A stretch of 64,000 nucleotides of DNA from Cyclaneusma minus (taxonomy: Eukaryota; Ascomycota; Leotiomycetes; Marthamycetales; Marthamycetaceae). Of the stretch, positions 42,101-54,870 are shown one piece after another. Numbering within the stretch: the first letter of the stretch is position 1; every line of letters starts with the position of its first letter. The translations under genes and the position numbers were made by a program. A model generated the notes under the pieces. It had not been told where the DNA came from. It searched no databases and was given only the letters and a program-made list of their open reading frames with translations. Where the stretch lies: assembly GCA_037179335.1 (NCBI GenBank), contig JAKZHN010000007.1, forward strand, positions 434,001 to 498,000. The letters run 5' to 3'.

Positions 42101-44400
42101 AATTAATTTTAAATAAAACGCTATTATTTAGTTTGTTATAGAATTTAAAAAAAATGCAATTTTAAAAAAATATTTCAAAAAAATACAAAAGCAGGAATTT
42201 ATTTAATTTTCCATGTTTGTTTTGCAAGGGTTTTTTTATATTTATTGCAAAATTATATATATTAAATAAATTATAATTGGTGGTTAATTATAAAAGATTA
42301 AATATTATTATAATAAAAAATGAGTGTTTAATTCTTTTAATTTTAAATATTATAAATAAAATTTAAAAAGCCCGTCTTTTTATTAATTTTAATTTATATA
42401 ATATTTATAATTTATTATAAATTGCCGCCGATTATAAATAAATAATTGTATTTTAGATTAAATTTAATTTATTTAAATATTTTAATTGTTGTTTAGCTTT
42501 ATTAATGCACCGGCGTTATTTTAAGCCTATATTAATTAAATATTGGCTAATATAATAAATAATCTTATTATTATTTATTTTTAAAATATTAAGCTTTATA
42601 CTAAATATATTAAATAGATATTAAAATTATATTTTAATTATAAATTTTATATAAAATTAAAAAAATATAGATTTTTAATAACAAAAGTAAAGTTTCTGGG
42701 CTTTATAATTTTAATTATTGGTATTATTATAAATTTATAATATTTAATAATATTTAAAACTAATCTATATTAGATTTCGTTAAAAATATTTTTTAATTTA
42801 TTTATTGCTTTAATTTAATTGAAAAATTAATAATGAATTTTAATAAATCAAGGGTATATTGGGGAAATTTTTTTAAAATCTAAAAGCAAATAAAAGTTTC
42901 CGCAAATTTAAATAAGCCTTTTATAAGGTCTTTTTGCTAATTTATTTTGATTCAGCTTTTTTAATAATTATTAAATTAAATGCAAATATTTTTGCAATAG
43001 GGGGGATATTTTTATAATATTAAAAAAAAACGATTATTTTTATTTTATTGCCTATTATTTATATAAATGTTTTGATACAAAATTGAAATATATAATAAAT
43101 AACTAAAAAAAAGTTATGATAATTTATATATAAAAATAGCAATATTTTATTATTAAAGCAAATTATTAAATTACGGTAATTTTAAGAAAATAATATATTT
43201 ATTATATAAAAGTTTTATTTAAAATTAATTTTATGATTATTTATAAAGCAGATAAAAAACACCTTGCTAATGCTTTATTATATTGGCCAAATTATTATAG
43301 CGGCGCTATAGCTATTATTGATAGTTTTGCATTATATTTGTATTTTACAAATATTTTTACATTATTTAAATTTTAAAGCATTTTATATATTTAATTTTTA
43401 TAACTTATTAATATAGGCAAAAAATATATTTTAATAAATAAGGCAAATATTATTGCAATTTTAATAAAGAAAAAAATTAAATATCCCAATTTTTCCTTAT
43501 TTAATAATATAAAAAAAACCTTTTTTTCTTACATTACCGGATTATAAAAATATAATTATTTAAAGAAAATTTTGGTAATATAAAGGTATAACATTTTAAT
43601 TTGTAAAAATTATTTCTTTTATAAACGTTCTTTATATAATTTTTATAATTTACCAATAGGCGGATATTAGGGATTTTCTTTTAATAATAAATTAGAGTAT
43701 AAATAACTATATTGCAGAATATATAGTTTATTAGCGAAATAAAAGCCTTTATAATATATTATATAAAAAGCTTTTACTATTTTTAATTTTAAAAATATAT
43801 TGGATTTTTTTTAATTAATTTTATTATACAATTACTATAAAGCTATTTAGCAGCTATATTTTTCCTATTATTAAAGGCTTATAATATAGCTATAATTTTT
43901 TTTAAATATTATAATGCTATTATAATTATTTATTGCAAATAAAAATAAAAATCTTGGTTTATTCTAGTTTATATAAATATAATAGCCTTTTAATTTATAT
44001 ATATATATATTTTTTTGCAAATAGTTTTTATTTTTATAAAATATTGGAATTTATTGGCAAATAAATAATTTTATAAAGAAAATTAATGAATTGCTAAAAT
44101 AATATTTATAATTTTATTTTAATTTTAAGCAGTTTAATTGAATGGATTTAGTATTAATTGCCAAATTTATTTATAATTTTATTTTAAGCATTATTATTAA
44201 TATTAGCCTTTATATTGCAATTAAAATATATATGCAATTTATTGTATTTTACAAATTTTCGCCATAATAAAATAATTTGTAAATTGCAAAAAAATTAATT
44301 ATAAAAATAAAGAAAATTTAAATTAATTTTATTAATATATTAATTAAGGCGCAAAATAATTAAGCTTATTAATATAATAAATAATATATAAAAATTAAAT

Positions 44401-44583
44401 TTGAAAACAAAAACCCCAATAATGTTTTTTATTAAAAATATTTATATTATAAAGCCGAGCAAAAAATTGAATACAAAGGCTTTGGGACCTTTTATTATTA
44501 AAAAAAAATTACCGCTTAAAGCTTTTATTTCAATATTACATTTATATTTCTTTTTATTCTTTTTTATTATATTCTTTTCATAA
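44401..44583 (+). pseudogene. Gypsy integrase C-terminal remnant
   Basis: The frame includes KPSKKLNTKALGPFIIKKKL, close to the RPSKKLD-K-LGPFKI block found after the integrase core in Ty3/Gypsy elements. The following ISILHLYFF is a plausible relic of IHPVFHVS. The frame starts with TTG and is part of a longer dead polyprotein. The flanking sequence on the same strand is too mutated to read. Confidence 0.55.
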
Positions 44584-47517
44584 TCTAGTTATAGTATTAT
44601 AATTGGTAATTTTAAAGCTATTTATTAGAATTTATAATAAAAGCTATAATATAAAAGCCGTTAAATATATAATTAAAAAAGAAAAATAAAAAAATAAAAA
44701 AACGCTTAAGTATTATATTAAATAAAAAAATGAAAAAAATTTAAAGCAAATATTATCAATGCTTAAAAGCTTATTAAAGCTTTTTATATTAAAAATTCTA
44801 CCAAATTAAAGGTTTTTAAAATATAATTTTATTATATAATCCCTTTATTTACTATATTTAAAACTTTAAAAAAACATTTAATACCTAATAAAATCTAGTT
44901 TAATAATAAGCAAATTACTAAAATATATTTTAAATTTAATATATAATAATAAATAATAATTTAAAATAGCTATTTAAATTAAAATTAATTTTAAAATAGA
45001 ATTGCGCTTAAGCAAAGCTATTTTCCTAATTACGCTACCAAATCGCATTAAATTATTTACAATCCTTTTTCCTATAAATACTTTATATTTATTTTCCAAT
45101 ATTTTTAATTCTTTTTTTTTGCCAAATTGTAATATATTTAAACTTTAATTAATTTTTGTTTTTGCTAATTTAAAAATTCCGTAAGCTTGATAAAATATAA
45201 AGCATATTTTGCTAATTTTAATTTTCTAAACCTGCTAAGGGATATAATGCATTTTGCCCAATATAAAGCAATAAATATAATAAATCAATTAAAAATTTAT
45301 CGCAATGCTATAAAGCGCGCTATAAAATTTATTATAAAGCTTATTTTATTAAGATTAAGGCTAATTAAATATAATTAAAATTTAAAAAAACTAAAATAGG
45401 CTTCAATTAATATAAAATATATAATTGCGCTAATAAAAAATAAATTGTATTAAAAGCAAGTATTTTAATTTTCTATTTAAATAATAATAAATATTGGAAA
45501 TATTTGAAATAAAGCGGATTGCTAAATTGCTAATATCGCTTTTTATAAGATAATATATTTAAAAAAATTAAAAAAAAAATTATATAAGGTAAAATGCAAA
45601 AGCAGTAAAATATATATTTTATTTTTAATGCTTTAAAAATTAAATAAACGCCGTATGTTAAGCCAATAATAAAAACGTTATAAATAAAAAATAAGCCTTT
45701 TAAATATTATAATTTTAAAAGCAAGCCCGCCAAAACTATTACAATTAAAAGCTATATGATAAATAAATTATTTACTTGAAATATTATAATTATTATAATA
45801 TCCCGAGTTTATAATATATTAATTTAAAGAAAATGCAAGTATATTATTTAATTAAAAATATAAAAAGGCGTTAAAAAACAATAAATAAGCCATTTATTAA
45901 TAAGGCCGTATATTCCCAAAATATATATTTTTATAATTTAAAGCCGAAAATCGCCGCCAGGTATTTTAAAATAATTTAATATTTGCTATTTAATATTGCT
46001 ATATTTAAAATTAGGCCAATAATGCATTAGTAAAAAACTATAAAAAGCTTATAAAATTTCTATATTATTTTAAAATTTTAAAAGCCCCGTATTAAATTGT
46101 AAATTATAAACCGCTTTTGGCAATCGATTAAAAGCTAGATATTTTACAAAATTAATAATTGATTAGTATTTGCAAGCCTATCTTTTGCTTTAATTTATCT
46201 AATAATTATAAAAAAAATCTTTTTATTAATATACCTTTAAAATTATATTAAGATAAATATTTTAAACGTATAATAACAATTGAATTTCGGGATTATTGTT
46301 TTAAAAGAATATTTTATAATTGGGCTAATTTAATTAATGCAAATATTAAGCTAAAAATTTGAAAAATGAAAAAATTTAAAAAAGTTTTGAAAAATAAATA
46401 AACTATTTGCGGCATTTAAAAAAAACTATATAAATACTAATAATAGAAATAAATAAAAATTAAAAAAGGCTATATATATGGAAATCAAAGCTATTAATTA
46501 ATATAAAGCTGTAATTAAGGCTTTTAATTATAATATGGTTTTTTATAAAAAGTTTAATATTAAATTTTATATAAAGTTTAATATAATTTTAGCCTAAGCT
46601 TTATATAATTTTAATTATAATAAAATATGCATTTCAAATAAATACAATTAAAAAATAGCTAATTAAATTGCAAAATATATTATAATATATTGGCATTATT
46701 ATTTTAATAGCAAATTAAAAGCTTTTATATTTAATTGCAATTTGTTTAAACTTTTTTTAATTAAATTTATTTTGCAATATAGAATTTTATATATTAAATT
46801 TAAACGCGCAATATTAAAATATATTAATTTATAATAAATAAATAAAAAAACGTATATAAAAATAAGCCATTTTTTAAGCTATTATATTGCTATAAATAAG
46901 CTATAAATCGATTACGCGCTATTAATTAAAATAAGCTTTTTCCCGCCGATTAAAGGATAATCCAAAGCAATAACTTATTTTTATTAATTAATAATAATCC
47001 TTTTATATTATTAATAATATAAATAATAAAAAAAAGCAATTTTCCCTATATACTCAATTTAATTTTTTTTTGATTAATTTTCTTTTCAATTAGCAATAAA
47101 TCTTTTGATTAGCTAAATTCGGATTTGGGCTAGCCCGATTTAAATTTAGGGCTTTAATATTAATAAATACTCGGTTTAATTTAATTTAATTCATTTATTA
47201 GCGATAAATTAATTATTGGGCCGAAAATCTTAATTTATTGAAGCAATAAAAAAAGCAATATAGTAGTAAAAAAACAAAGTAAAGCGTTTTATTCGTTTTA
47301 TTATAATTATTGCTATTAGCTAGTCCGTTTAATTTTAATGCTATTTAAATTAATTAGAATTAAACTTAAAATAATTTTATTATATATTTTACTATATATT
47401 TGCAATTTATACAATCCGTAACCTAATTATTTAATTATCTATTTAATTATTTATCTACCTAATAATAAAATATTTCTAATATAATTAACTATTAATTAGG
47501 GATTTGGAACGATCCCT

Positions 47518-47532
47518 AAAAAAAAGGGGGGG
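47518..47532 (+). other. Polypurine tract of the LTR element
   Basis: AAAAAAAAGGGGGGG ends 5 bp before the 3' LTR, the position where plus-strand priming occurs in LTR retrotransposons. The G-run is conspicuous in an otherwise G-poor region. Confidence 0.6.
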
Positions 47533-47537
47533 CATAA

Positions 47538-47724
47538 TATAAAAATACTATTTTTAATTATAATATAACCCCTTTATAGCTATGCTATAGCTAGCTTTAT
47601 ACTAGTGCTTAATTAATGCAGACTTTTTTAAACAGCCTTCGCGCGCAGGTTTTCACCTTTGCGTTTTAGATTTAGTATAAGATTTCAATTTACACTCAAT
47701 ATTTCCCTCGGTAACTCCATGACA
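47538..47724 (+). repeat. 3' LTR
   Basis: 187 bp, starts TATAAAAATACTATTTTT (TG mutated to TA) and ends TCCATGACA, followed by the AATTT target duplication. Confidence 0.7.
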
Positions 47725-47729
47725 AATTT

Positions 47730-50700
47730 AAGCTTATATTATTAGCAGGTGTTTTTTGTTTTTGGAAAACCATATTTATATGCCGGCGCTATCGTAGTTT
47801 GATACGGATTTAAAATTTAATATGTTTTTTTTTCTAATTTAGCTATTTATTTTTTTTTCTATTTTTTTTTAATTTGGTATTATTTATTATATTTATATTT
47901 TAGGAATGTGATTTTTATTTTTCAAAGCATTTTAAAATATAGAGCCCTTATTAAATACAATAGTTTAAAATAGCATAATTTTGCTAGAAATTTTTATTTA
48001 GCTGTATTAGCGCTTAAAATATTTAATAAAAAGTTTAAATTAATTTGGCCTTTAATTAAATTAAGGAAATATTGCCGGATTTTTTTTTATATTATTAAGC
48101 TTAATACCTGAAGAGTTTTAAAAAGCTAATAATTGAAAACCAATTTTTTATTTTTTATTTTTTAATAATTTCTTAATTAATTATTATATTAATAAAAAAT
48201 TGGTATATGTTTTCTATATAATACTTTAGGAAATTTTAAAAATCGTAATTAAAATAGGATATAATTGCGTATTACTTAAATAAAATATAAAAAATATTAT
48301 TTATATAATTTTTTTAATTTAATTTTATTAATGGCTTTTCGGCTTTATTTGGAAAAGCCATATTTTTTTTTTTTTTTAAATTTAGCAATAGCTCCGTTTA
48401 TTTTTAATTTATTTGCGAAAGCCTGGAAATAAATCTTTAGATTATAGCTGCCTAGCCTAGTTATGTTTTATTATTTTAATAATAATATCCTAATATTTAT
48501 ATCCTGTTTTTTTAAAAGATTTCTATAATAAAAAAAAGCCTATAATATACTTTATCTAATGCTAGGTATTTAATAAAATATATATAAAAACAAAAGCATT
48601 ATAATTAAGGTTTTGAAATTAATAATTAATATTATAATTATAATATGTTTTATTTTTTTATTTAAGCAATATTAAATATTAAAGCTTATATTTATTACTA
48701 TAGCCAAAAAGTTATTTATATAGTATAATACTAATATTTTAGCCAAAAGTTTGTTTTTGCGCTTTCGCCTTTAATATCGGCTATTTTTATTATTGGAAAT
48801 TCTGGATTTTTATTGTGTTTTTTCCGAATAAAAAGCCAATTAGTAATTGCTATTATATTTTAAAGAATATTAAAAACAATTTATAATAATGGCTAAAGCT
48901 ATTTTTCAAATTTAATAATACCAAGTCTATTAACAATTGTAAACGCGTATAAATTTATATTTTTAATAATGCTTTTAATATTGGCTTTAGCGTTTTTTTT
49001 ATTTTATTTTTTTTAATATTGCTAAAAGGATTATATAGTATTTTTCTTAATTCTATGCATTTTCGCAATTTATTATTGCTTTTATAAATTAAAAAAAACC
49101 GCTAAATATTAATATTTTCGAAATTTAAGCAATTTTAATTGTATTTTAAATTTAAAATGCTAATTAGCAAAAACTTATTATTATTATTTATATAAATAAT
49201 TTTATAAGCGAATATGTTTTTTTAAAGCATATTTTAAAAAATATTAATTAATATTGAATATTATACCAATTATTAATTTTAATAGATGTTTTGGATATTA
49301 AATTGGAATTTGTTTATTTAGCCAATGCTTTTAATAGTCTAGTAAATGCTTTATTAAAATTCAATTATAAAGCTATTATTAATTAATATTCCTATTAGCA
49401 AAATTATATAATTTCCAATAACTATTAATATAATAGATTTCTTTTAAGCTTTTGCGCTTGCTATATTATTTTTTATAGCTTGGCTATTAATATTTTTTAA
49501 AGCTATTAAAGCTATTAATGCTTTTAAAAATGCTTTTATATAATTAAAGGCTTTAAAGCTTATTTAATTATTTTTATAATATTGGTAAAATAAATTTGTT
49601 TTTGCAAAATTGGCGGCGCTAAAAAAAAGGATAAATTACTTAATTCCAATTTATTTTTAATCGTTATTTTTGCAATTAAATACTTTTATATAATTCGCTT
49701 TTAAAATAATTTAGCTTTCTTTTTCTATAATTAAATTTATTATATAAAAAGTTTATTATTTACGGGAAAATTAGGAAAAACATAAAATTCCTAATTTGGA
49801 ATTTAATATATTATAAAATATAATTAATTTCGCCCTAGCGCCGGCTAATCTTTTAATTTTAATTTTCTTGTTTTAATTTAATAAATTAATAAGGAATAGT
49901 ATATTTAAAATTAAATAGGCGGGGATATTTAAAATTAGCAAATTTATTATTAAATAAAAGTCTTTTACCGAAAATCAAAAAAAAAAAAAAAAGAAATAAA
50001 AAAAAATATATAACGCTATTATATAGTATTTGCGAATAATAACGAATACGCTATTCTTATATTTTTTAATAGCAAAGCTAATAAAAAATATTAAAAAATT
50101 AATATAATTTTAGCGGCGATTAGGATTAAAATTTATTTAATTGCAGCTTTTTGCGCGGTGTTTTTATTTAATTTTGATTTTTTTATACGCTATTTTTTTG
50201 CTATTTAATAGGAATTTTTAACCGAAAACGCTATATTTTTATAATTAAAAGCCGTTTTTAATTTCTTGGCATTTCCAATTAAAAGAAATTTATAAATTAT
50301 AGCATTTGCAAAAAAGCCGCTTTTTATACTATTAATTTTGGTATATTTAAATCTAAATTTTAATGCTATAAAGCGTTATTATAAATACAATTTAAAATTC
50401 CAATTCCAATTAAGCTTTCGATTTTTTATAAATTGCTTTTTTTTTAAATAAAAAAAAATAGTTATTTTTGCCAATTAATTTTCTTTTCCTTAAGTATAGC
50501 CTTTAGCATTTTATTTAAATTTGGCTGGTTAAAGCTAGCTGCTTTAGCTTAAAAGCCGCTATTCGTCATAGCGATTATATACTGCCAGCTATATAAGCTA
50601 TTTTTAAATAGCTTTTTTAATGCTAAAAACAGCCAGCTTTGCTAATTATACTTGTAATATATATATATATTTGTATATAATAATTTAAATTATATATAGT

Positions 50701-51411
50701 GTTAATATATAATAAAAAAAGCAGCTAATTCGCGTTATATAATTTAATAAAGCTAATTATTAGTTAGACATTTATTTAATTAATAGTATAAAGCCGCAAT
50801 TTTTTTCTTTTTTTTTCTTTTTGCAATACTAGTTTTAAAAGTTTTAAAGCTTTAAAACAAAAATTGCGGTTAGCTATTGCTTTTGATTTTCCTTTTTTTT
50901 GCCCTATATAATTTTATTTAATTTAATTATCTAGCTTTAGCCGGTTAAAGCTAGCTGCTTCAGCCCAAAAGCAGCTATTCATAATAGCGATTACGTGCCG
51001 CCAGCCATGTAAGCTATTTTTAAATAGCTTTTTTAGCGCTAAAAGCAACCAGCTTCGCTGGCTATGCCCGCAATATATTGATTTTTAATTATCTTCTTTT
51101 TTTTTCCGCATGTGACGATTTAGACTATATATAGTTCTTTTTTAAATATTTAAATAAACTATTAATTTTTATAATATGGCTAAAAGAGTGATAATTAAGC
51201 AAATAAAGGACTAAAGATTTAAAATACTAACAAATCTTTCAATTTATTGCACATCGCTCAATTACAATGGATGATTAGAAAAAATCCGGCTATTTATGGT
51301 TTATAAGTTAATTAATTGTGGACTTAAATCCCAGTATTTTTCAAATTTAAATATACAGACTGATTGAGAAAAAATTATAGATTATTATATATATTTTGTA
51401 TTTACAGTCTG
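47730..51411. other. AT-rich remainder of TIR block
   Basis: No readable gene. It includes repeat A at 50524-50650 and 50946-51070, and the right copy of repeat B (50788-50892). Poly-A and poly-T runs are frequent. Confidence 0.5.
50524..51070 (+). repeat. Pair of direct repeats A (50524-50650 and 50946-51070)
   Basis: Both copies read GGTTAAAGCTAGCTGCTT, AAAAGC-GCTATTC, TAGCGATTA, TAAGCTATTTTTAAATAGCT and AACCAGCTT-type segments. Differences are mostly C/T and G/A. The copies are 422 bp apart, with repeat B between them. Confidence 0.55.
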
Positions 51412-51517
51412 CTGCAATCTACAAACACTTTAAAGTGCTAGTAGACCGTATATAATTCTATAGAATCATACATCGATTCTGTAGAATCCCCATTCTACGG
51501 GCACCTTGCAGCACATG
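51412..51517 (-). repeat. Right terminal inverted repeat
   Basis: Reverse complement of the left terminal repeat, ending CGGGCACCTTGCAGCACATG. The outer 26 bp are identical to the left end; the inner part differs by small changes, including a GGGGATTCTA insertion-like segment. Confidence 0.65.
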
Positions 51518-51964
51518 GAATTATACGAAAAACATTTGCAGGACCACGCAAAATCAATATGACAGCGGATGGAACAAAAGGTTTGCCGTTTGACAGTCAG
51601 CAGATGACAACTTGAAATACCATCCGGGATTTGAGATTCCTGCTTGTGTGATCCCGTTAAAAATCCCCGTCACCTAGTGAAATTCTGACAAACTCCTGAA
51701 ATTATTGATTGTGTTTGGTACTTGGCTTTCTCCAAATTATTTAGATCAGACACCCTAGACTTCAATTCAAAAGTGTGTCAGAAATTTACTTAGTGATGAG
51801 GGAGGTTCCAAATCCCTCCGCTACCGAGGTATCACATTGGGAAATTCACAATCGAAAGGATCAGAACTCAGGCACAAACTATTCAGGCGCTCCGGTCTCC
51901 ATTTCGGCCCACACCTATCTAAGTCACCAAGCTCCAGAGCGCCCAAACTGGTATCAACCAAGAT

Positions 51965-53215
51965 TCAGTCGATGTCGATTGGGTGGCTAGGAGGATCAGG
52001 TCTCTCGACCCACTGAACGTCCCAAGTCCTGCGCTTCCCTTTGCTATCGAACCACTGCAGAACATCCGCGCCTTCCAGACCCTCAGCTAGCATGACTCGA
52101 GGAGAATCCGAACCGCTCACACGAGAGACGCGACACTGCAGTCGAGCTCTGGCGACTTCCACCTTCGAGCAGTCCATAGCCTCAATCCCAAATGTCAACT
52201 TCTGTAACTTCGGCATGCGCACCAGACCGCGGGTGATCGGACTTTGCATGTCTTCCATATCGCGAACATGGATAGCTTTGATCATCGACTTCGCCTGAGC
52301 TGGTATCACCAAGGTTTCGAAGAAGTAGCCGAACACCTTGAGGGTGTCGAACTCGTTTTCGGAGAACGGCCATACAGTGTTGTATTCTGCTGCGTCGTAC
52401 TCGTCCCATTGAAGTTGCAAACTCGTCAAGTTCTGGAACAGGGTCGATTTCACGAAGCTCTTTGAGAAACCCATGAACGTGAGAATGTTTGGGAAGTCAT
52501 TGAACATGTCGAGGAAGATGGTGTCTTTGAACAGGTCTGCGAGAAGCCTTCGAGGCAGAAGATGGTGCCCGGCTGGCCTAGGATCGTGCCTTGTCTTGAA
52601 GAGGTTGTGCCATCCGTGCATTTCCACTGCTGCATGGAATCCTCCCTCGACCACGATGTTGGTGTCGGCCCAACGGAGAGGCATATCAAGTCCATTTTCC
52701 GAGAGGCCTAGATCCAATGTCTGTCTCAGGTACACCACATCTCGGGCGCGTCGGCAGGCAAAGAACAGCGGCGTTGGAGCGTTGGGGATGGCTTGGATAT
52801 ACTTGACCGCGTCTTTCATTTCGGGGAATTCCCAAGGCGTCCGTTTGGAGGCGGTGGGTGGACACCATGCACTCTGCAGGTAAGTGCGGTCACGGTGGTA
52901 GTCCGCAGAAATGGAGCAGATGCGGACAATGCGTGATGGTTCATGGGCTAGAGCGTGCTCCCAGATCAGATCTTGTAGTTCAGGGGGCAGCTCTGGAAAC
53001 AGATGAAATTTCTTCAGTGGATTGGATGAGTTGCCAGGATGGGCTGCAGTGGTGATGACGGTCTGCTTGTTGAGCATGCGACGTTTGACGGGTGGTTTGC
53101 TGTTGGGATCTGCCTCGTCCTCGTCCGAAATCGCAACAATCTGAGCTCGACCGCGGCGGTTTCTGGAATAAGGGACCGATACCTGGGCAATATCAATCGC
53201 CCGGATTTTGCCCAT
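51965..53215 (-). CDS. 2EXR-domain protein 5
   Basis: 416 aa from ATG at 53215. The N-terminus is basic (RNRRGRAQ, KRRMLNK). The 2EXR module is at residues 70-99 (FHLFPELPPELQDLIWEHAL then EPSRIVRI), the closest of the five copies to the classical LPPEL-IWE form. CRRARDVVYLRQTLDLGL is at 154-171 and DTIFLDMFNDFPNILTFMGF at 231-250. A leader intron is likely at 53246-53306 (61 nt, GTAAGT donor, AACAG acceptor). It lies 450 bp from the right TIR, separated from its four relatives by the 14.4-kb mobile block, so that block probably inserted into a once continuous 2EXR cluster. Confidence 0.8.
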   Translation of the reverse strand: MGKIRAIDIAQVSVPYSRNRRGRAQIVAISDEDEADPNSKPPVKRRMLNKQTVITTAAHPGNSSNPLKKFHLFPELPPELQDLIWEHALAHEPSRIVRICSISADYHRDRTYLQSAWCPPTASKRTPWEFPEMKDAVKYIQAIPNAPTPLFFACRRARDVVYLRQTLDLGLSENGLDMPLRWADTNIVVEGGFHAAVEMHGWHNLFKTRHDPRPAGHHLLPRRLLADLFKDTIFLDMFNDFPNILTFMGFSKSFVKSTLFQNLTSLQLQWDEYDAAEYNTVWPFSENEFDTLKVFGYFFETLVIPAQAKSMIKAIHVRDMEDMQSPITRGLVRMPKLQKLTFGIEAMDCSKVEVARARLQCRVSRVSGSDSPRVMLAEGLEGADVLQWFDSKGKRRTWDVQWVERPDPPSHPIDID

Positions 53216-54744
53216 GATGACGGGGGTACCGTGGGCGGAGGGAGTCTGTTCGCAGAATGCGTAAGGATAGGATTCAACAAGAAGACCTCAATTTTCGAGC
53301 ACTTACATCTGAGATGGAAAGCTGGGATGGACTGTGATCTTGCTATGATGCAGTGTGAGGCTCCACTTCGGTAGCGCCCGGGGATGACGGATTGGAAGCT
53401 TTTGGACACAGCTCAGAGTGAGGATGGTGCAATCAGCGGTGATGAAGCTTATCGCGTAGAGTCAATTGACGAGGTGAAGCTTGTCAGCAGATGAGAGTCT
53501 TGTGAGGACTGTGGGAAGGTGAGGGAAGAAGCAAGTGGTGGACCACAAACCTATCTATGACTTTGTGGGTGGTGAAGTAGTCGTGTGGGAGTATAAGGAA
53601 GGTGGAGGAAGTGGGTGAGACCCCGAGACTTTTAAGTTGCACCTGCGGAGAGATGGAGTTGGAGACGCTCCTCAGAGCGAGCGAGGTGAGGTAAGCGAGG
53701 AAATCGGATGTCACTTCTGCCGGTGGTGAAGCTGAAATCTGCGAAACGGCCGAGTTTCTGAAGTTCTGTGATCGTGAGTACCGGAGCGACTTGGGATTCG
53801 ATGATCATCGCAGGATAGATATGGCAGAAACCACATGTGCTCGTCATCCTCACCACCTCCATTTGACTGTGAGAAAGCGATGCAGTGAGCTCCTTTGTCA
53901 GGTATCAGTTCATCGAGTCCTGTATATTGCGTGAAAGAGAAATCTACCATTCCTTCACCCTGTGGCCTGCTCTTCTCTCTTCTTATCATAAGCAAGGATA
54001 GTGGAGAATGGAAGACTGGGAAGACTATACCCAAGACCTATGTACGCTCTCCGGGGAGAGAAGCTTAAAGGAAAGAAGACAAGAAAACAATGAGCAGCGT
54101 ACAGCAACGGAGGTTTCAGCTTGACAAAAACGACTTTACAGGAAAAAGGCATACCTGGTAAGATCTTCGTTCCCGAGAGATCGTAGAAGGGCCTTCATAT
54201 CGGGCTCTACAACAAACCCACATCATCTGAGCATGGAAATACGTCTCGAGCCAGCTTCCAGGACCTCTCTCTCCCTTCCACACCGCTGCAGCACAGAAAC
54301 AATAAACAGTGAGGTGTGGTGGTGATTATGGACGAATTGTGCAGATATCATCACCGCTCAAGTGACAATTTGAAGTGATAAAAAGAAGGGTATGACAGCA
54401 GCCTGGAAGAATTGCTACTGAAGAACTCAAAACACCAGACTTCCTCACCCGTTGAGAAACAGCTCTGGAATGCGCCATTGGAGAATCGACGGCAAAGCTA
54501 GGCTCAAAGCTGTCACAAGCAGAAGGGCAGGCCAGGAGAAGAGAGAAGGGGAAGACCGAGGAGAGAAGTGCTGGAGATTTTGCTAGCAATACGTGGGACT
54601 CTAGACACGTAGGAGCCAGCTCACACAATACTTTCAACACTACACAAACTTGTAATAGGAACACATCTTGCATGTCACGTGAGATTCGCAACAGAGGCAT
54701 TTCAAACACTAGTTTTGAGGGCCTGCGGCGCCTCATATGCCATT
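53216..54744. other. 5' region of 2EXR gene 5 and intergenic
   Basis: Normal GC. A 136-codon minus-strand frame (54326-54736) is the longest here but has no recognisable domain. CACGTG occurs near 54676. No gene supported. Confidence 0.35.
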
Positions 54745-54870
54745 AAGCGGTTTGGGAGCGATAAATAATGCTTTAAATTGTTTATCAATGCGCAGTAAAC
54801 CGAAAAAAGCCGGGATAGCCCGACGCGATTCGAGGCGGTCCGAGACAATGCGAAACTTTATAAAAGCCAT

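Larger units (their letters stand above)
38951..47724 (+). mobile_element. RIP-degraded LTR retrotransposon (Gypsy-type)
   Basis: Two 187-bp direct repeats (38951-39137 and 47538-47724) are flanked by the 5-bp duplication AATTT (38946-38950 and 47725-47729). The left copy starts TG and the right copy ends CA, as LTRs do. A polypurine tract lies just before the right repeat. A frame at 44401-44583 matches the end of a Gypsy integrase and sets the plus orientation. All other coding capacity is lost to stop codons. The element is nested in the TIR-bounded block and so is younger than it. Confidence 0.75.
37115..51517. mobile_element. 14.4-kb AT-rich block bounded by terminal inverted repeats
   Basis: The block starts with CATGTGCTGCAAGGTGCCCG at 37115 and ends with its exact reverse complement at 51517. 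The inverted similarity extends about 100 bp inward. The interior is AT-rich, stop-filled and lacks intact genes. It contains an inserted LTR retrotransposon (38951-47724). No transposase can be read, so the superfamily is unknown. I see no clear target duplication outside the repeats beyond a possible AT dinucleotide. It could be one large DNA transposon, or two inverted copies of a smaller element with younger insertions between them. Confidence 0.55.

Noticed and set aside
40342..45378. Frames of 60-67 codons in the AT-rich LTR element other than the integrase tail
   Set aside because: Ile/Lys/Asn-rich by composition and without any alignment by eye to reverse transcriptase or gag.
37115..51517. 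Starship giant element
   Set aside because: No tyrosine recombinase (DUF3435) gene is readable at either end, and long terminal inverted repeats with a nested LTR element fit a different structure.
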